From the NCBI RefSeq assembly GCF_963676685.1, contig NC_092346.1:50125062-50189061 (forward strand): DNA of 64,000 nt, written 5' to 3'. Positions 62,546 to 64,000 of the stretch are shown here, in pieces. The translations under genes were made by a program, and so were the position numbers. The DNA comes from Mytilus edulis (lineage: Eukaryota > Mollusca > Bivalvia > Mytilida > Mytilidae). The notes below the pieces were generated by a model that was not told the origin of the DNA, searched no databases, and worked only from the letters and a program-made list of their open reading frames with translations. Position 1 is the first letter of the stretch. Each line of letters begins with the position of its first letter.

Positions 62546-63077
62546 TGATGCGATTTCATTAGGCTGAACTGGTCATTTTCACTTGATCTTGACCTTATTT
62601 TCAAATTTTAAGTTAAAGTTTGTGCATGATTAAAGCTATGATTCAATATTAAATATGATATTTAAACAGTATGTGTTATGAAGATGAGTTGTTTGACATA
62701 ATTCGTATTTTCTTATCAAAATTGATATGCGAATTGTTGTAAGAAGTATAGATCTACGTCTTCCACTTCTTTTGCTTCATTGATCATCTTCCAATTGTCA
62801 ATCTATTCATAAATGGTAAAAAAAAAACCAAAGGAATTATGTCAAGCAGCTCATACCTGTTTGATTTTAATCGATTGTTTCCTATTCCCTATTAATACAT
62901 TTTAGGGAGTCGATTGTCATGGCGGATATGAAATCCTCAAAATATATTTACATTTTATATTTCAGATTAAAAATCTTAGACACAGTCATATACACATTTG
63001 AATTACTATCAATAACATGTAGTGCTTATCTTGGTAAATATGTATGACTAAACGATAGATAAATCATACCTCAAAGA

Positions 63078-63144
63078 ATGGCCGAAGGGATCATGGTTTT
63101 GATATTTATCCATGCGCTCATACTTTTACACACAACCGAAGCAG
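63078..63144 (+). CDS. First exon of a secreted or membrane protein gene (signal peptide)
   Basis: The ATG at 63,078 opens a 22-residue stretch, MAEGIMVLIFIHALILLH then TTEA, with a hydrophobic core of about 12 residues and small residues before the expected cleavage point: a signal peptide. Donor GAAGCAG|GTAAGA, phase 1. Exons ending in phase 1 right after the signal peptide are common in modular extracellular proteins. The rest of the gene lies beyond the window. Confidence 0.65.
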
Positions 63145-63440
63145 GTAAGATTTATTTCACTACTTAAGTTATTGTCATCAAAATATTTGTTAAATGTAGG
63201 GTTCCTAAACATTGACCAAAGTCGTGCAGTTTGGATGAAATAGAAACTACAAAAAGTAACTTATTACTTTGTTCTTATGTTGTTATCTTGGTATGCAGTA
63301 TTATTTGAAATGGCACACCATATTTCAATACAGATTTTTTGGCCCTACCTCTACTTCATGATTTATTGACTTTGTAACTTTAGCTTAGTTTAAGATGTGA
63401 ACGTTAGTGATAAGATCATGGTACGTAATGCGCTTTAATG

Positions 63441-63443
<3 letters not shown>

Positions 63444-63473
<30 letters not shown>
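63444..63473. repeat. (TA)n microsatellite
   Basis: About 13-14 TA units in the first intron of the signal-peptide gene. Confidence 0.9.
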
Positions 63474-63475
<2 letters not shown>

Positions 63476-63545
63476 CGATTTAATGAATTAAAGTATATAT
63501 AGCACTTCATATAAAACATAATTATATTTTCACTTTAAATTTCAG

Positions 63546-63581
63546 CCACTACGTACAGGACATCGGAAACAAGAGACGCAA
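63546..63581 (+). CDS. Probable second exon of the signal-peptide gene (36 nt)
   Basis: Between acceptor cactttaaatttcag and donor GACGCAA|GTATGA. Joins exon 1 in frame as ATTYRTSETRDA and leaves in phase 1. A symmetric mini-exon of 12 residues; accepted only because both splice sites and phase fit. Confidence 0.45.
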
Positions 63582-64000
63582 GTATGATTTGTTCTGTTTA
63601 TTTGGTATGCATTTGTATCAACATTGGCTTATATCATATCCATGGAAATTAAATCGCTCAGGCTACTTATTCATGTTTCATTGGTTCATCGATTTTACTG
63701 AAAACGTTTGCTTAGCTTACATGCATGTTAAAGTAAGGGAAACCACTTATGTTTAGTGAATACATTTGGTTAACAAAGACATAAGCAATTACAGCTTTCA
63801 TATCCATAGAGACTAACTGGTCGTACACATTTGGTCATGGTTTGTTGACTTTAAGGGTGTCAAAAGTTTGCATGTTTTAAGTTTTGACATTTTCATTCCA
63901 ATATTTGCGTTATACTATGGGAGGGAATTATTTCCTTGTCAACAGTTCCTGAATACTAGCACTAGATATGAATCTGAAAGAACCATACAGAAATACTTTG

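Overview
The window looks like nuclear DNA of a marine bivalve, most likely a mussel of the Mytilus type. Genes are split by GT-AG introns, the background is A/T-rich, and several repeat families recur between and inside genes in the style of mussel genomes. The lineage is an inference from repeat style and gene sequence; no search was run.

Layout. (1) 3.3-14.7 kb, minus strand: a ten-exon gene whose exon phases all agree. It encodes a predicted acidic, Ser/Asp/Glu-rich protein of about 1,369 residues that I do not recognise, with one apparent 1-nt frameshift in exon 7. Its last exon carries an RVxF-type candidate protein phosphatase 1 docking site and a basic cluster. A 32-bp A/T-rich minisatellite starts right after its stop codon. 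(2) 15.5-30.7 kb: a 15-kb inverted-repeat structure. Outer arms of about 0.8 kb are nearly identical and inverted. Between them lie two satellite arrays of a ~168-179 bp monomer in opposite orientation (9.8 kb and 3.7 kb), meeting head to head near 26,108. (3) 30.7-38 kb: a minisatellite made from the same 11-bp word as the satellite, a 5'-truncated non-LTR retrotransposon with a disabled reverse transcriptase, and a TIR element built of internal tandem modules. (4) 38.8-45.2 kb, minus strand: the FAU gene, encoding ubiquitin-like FUBI fused to ribosomal protein eS30, in four coding exons plus a noncoding first exon that begins with a 5'TOP tract. (5) 45.3-54.9 kb, plus strand: an RNF8-type E3 ubiquitin ligase in seven exons, head to head with FAU across about 100 bp. 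The protein has FHA, coiled coil and C3HC4 RING, then an RG-rich stretch, a SUMO-interaction-like motif and a C-terminal CCHC zinc knuckle. (6) 55-63 kb: gene-poor DNA with TIR elements and dispersed repeats. (7) 63.1 kb to the end: the first two exons of a gene starting with a signal peptide and running off the window.

FAU and RNF8 appear to share a bidirectional promoter. RNF8 is known in vertebrates as a DNA-damage ubiquitin ligase that reads phosphothreonine through its FHA domain; FAU supplies a 40S ribosomal protein. The transposable elements are mostly short nonautonomous or truncated copies, many inside introns. The satellite palindrome is the most unusual object here: its architecture (inverted arms made of tandem repeats) resembles foldback-type elements.
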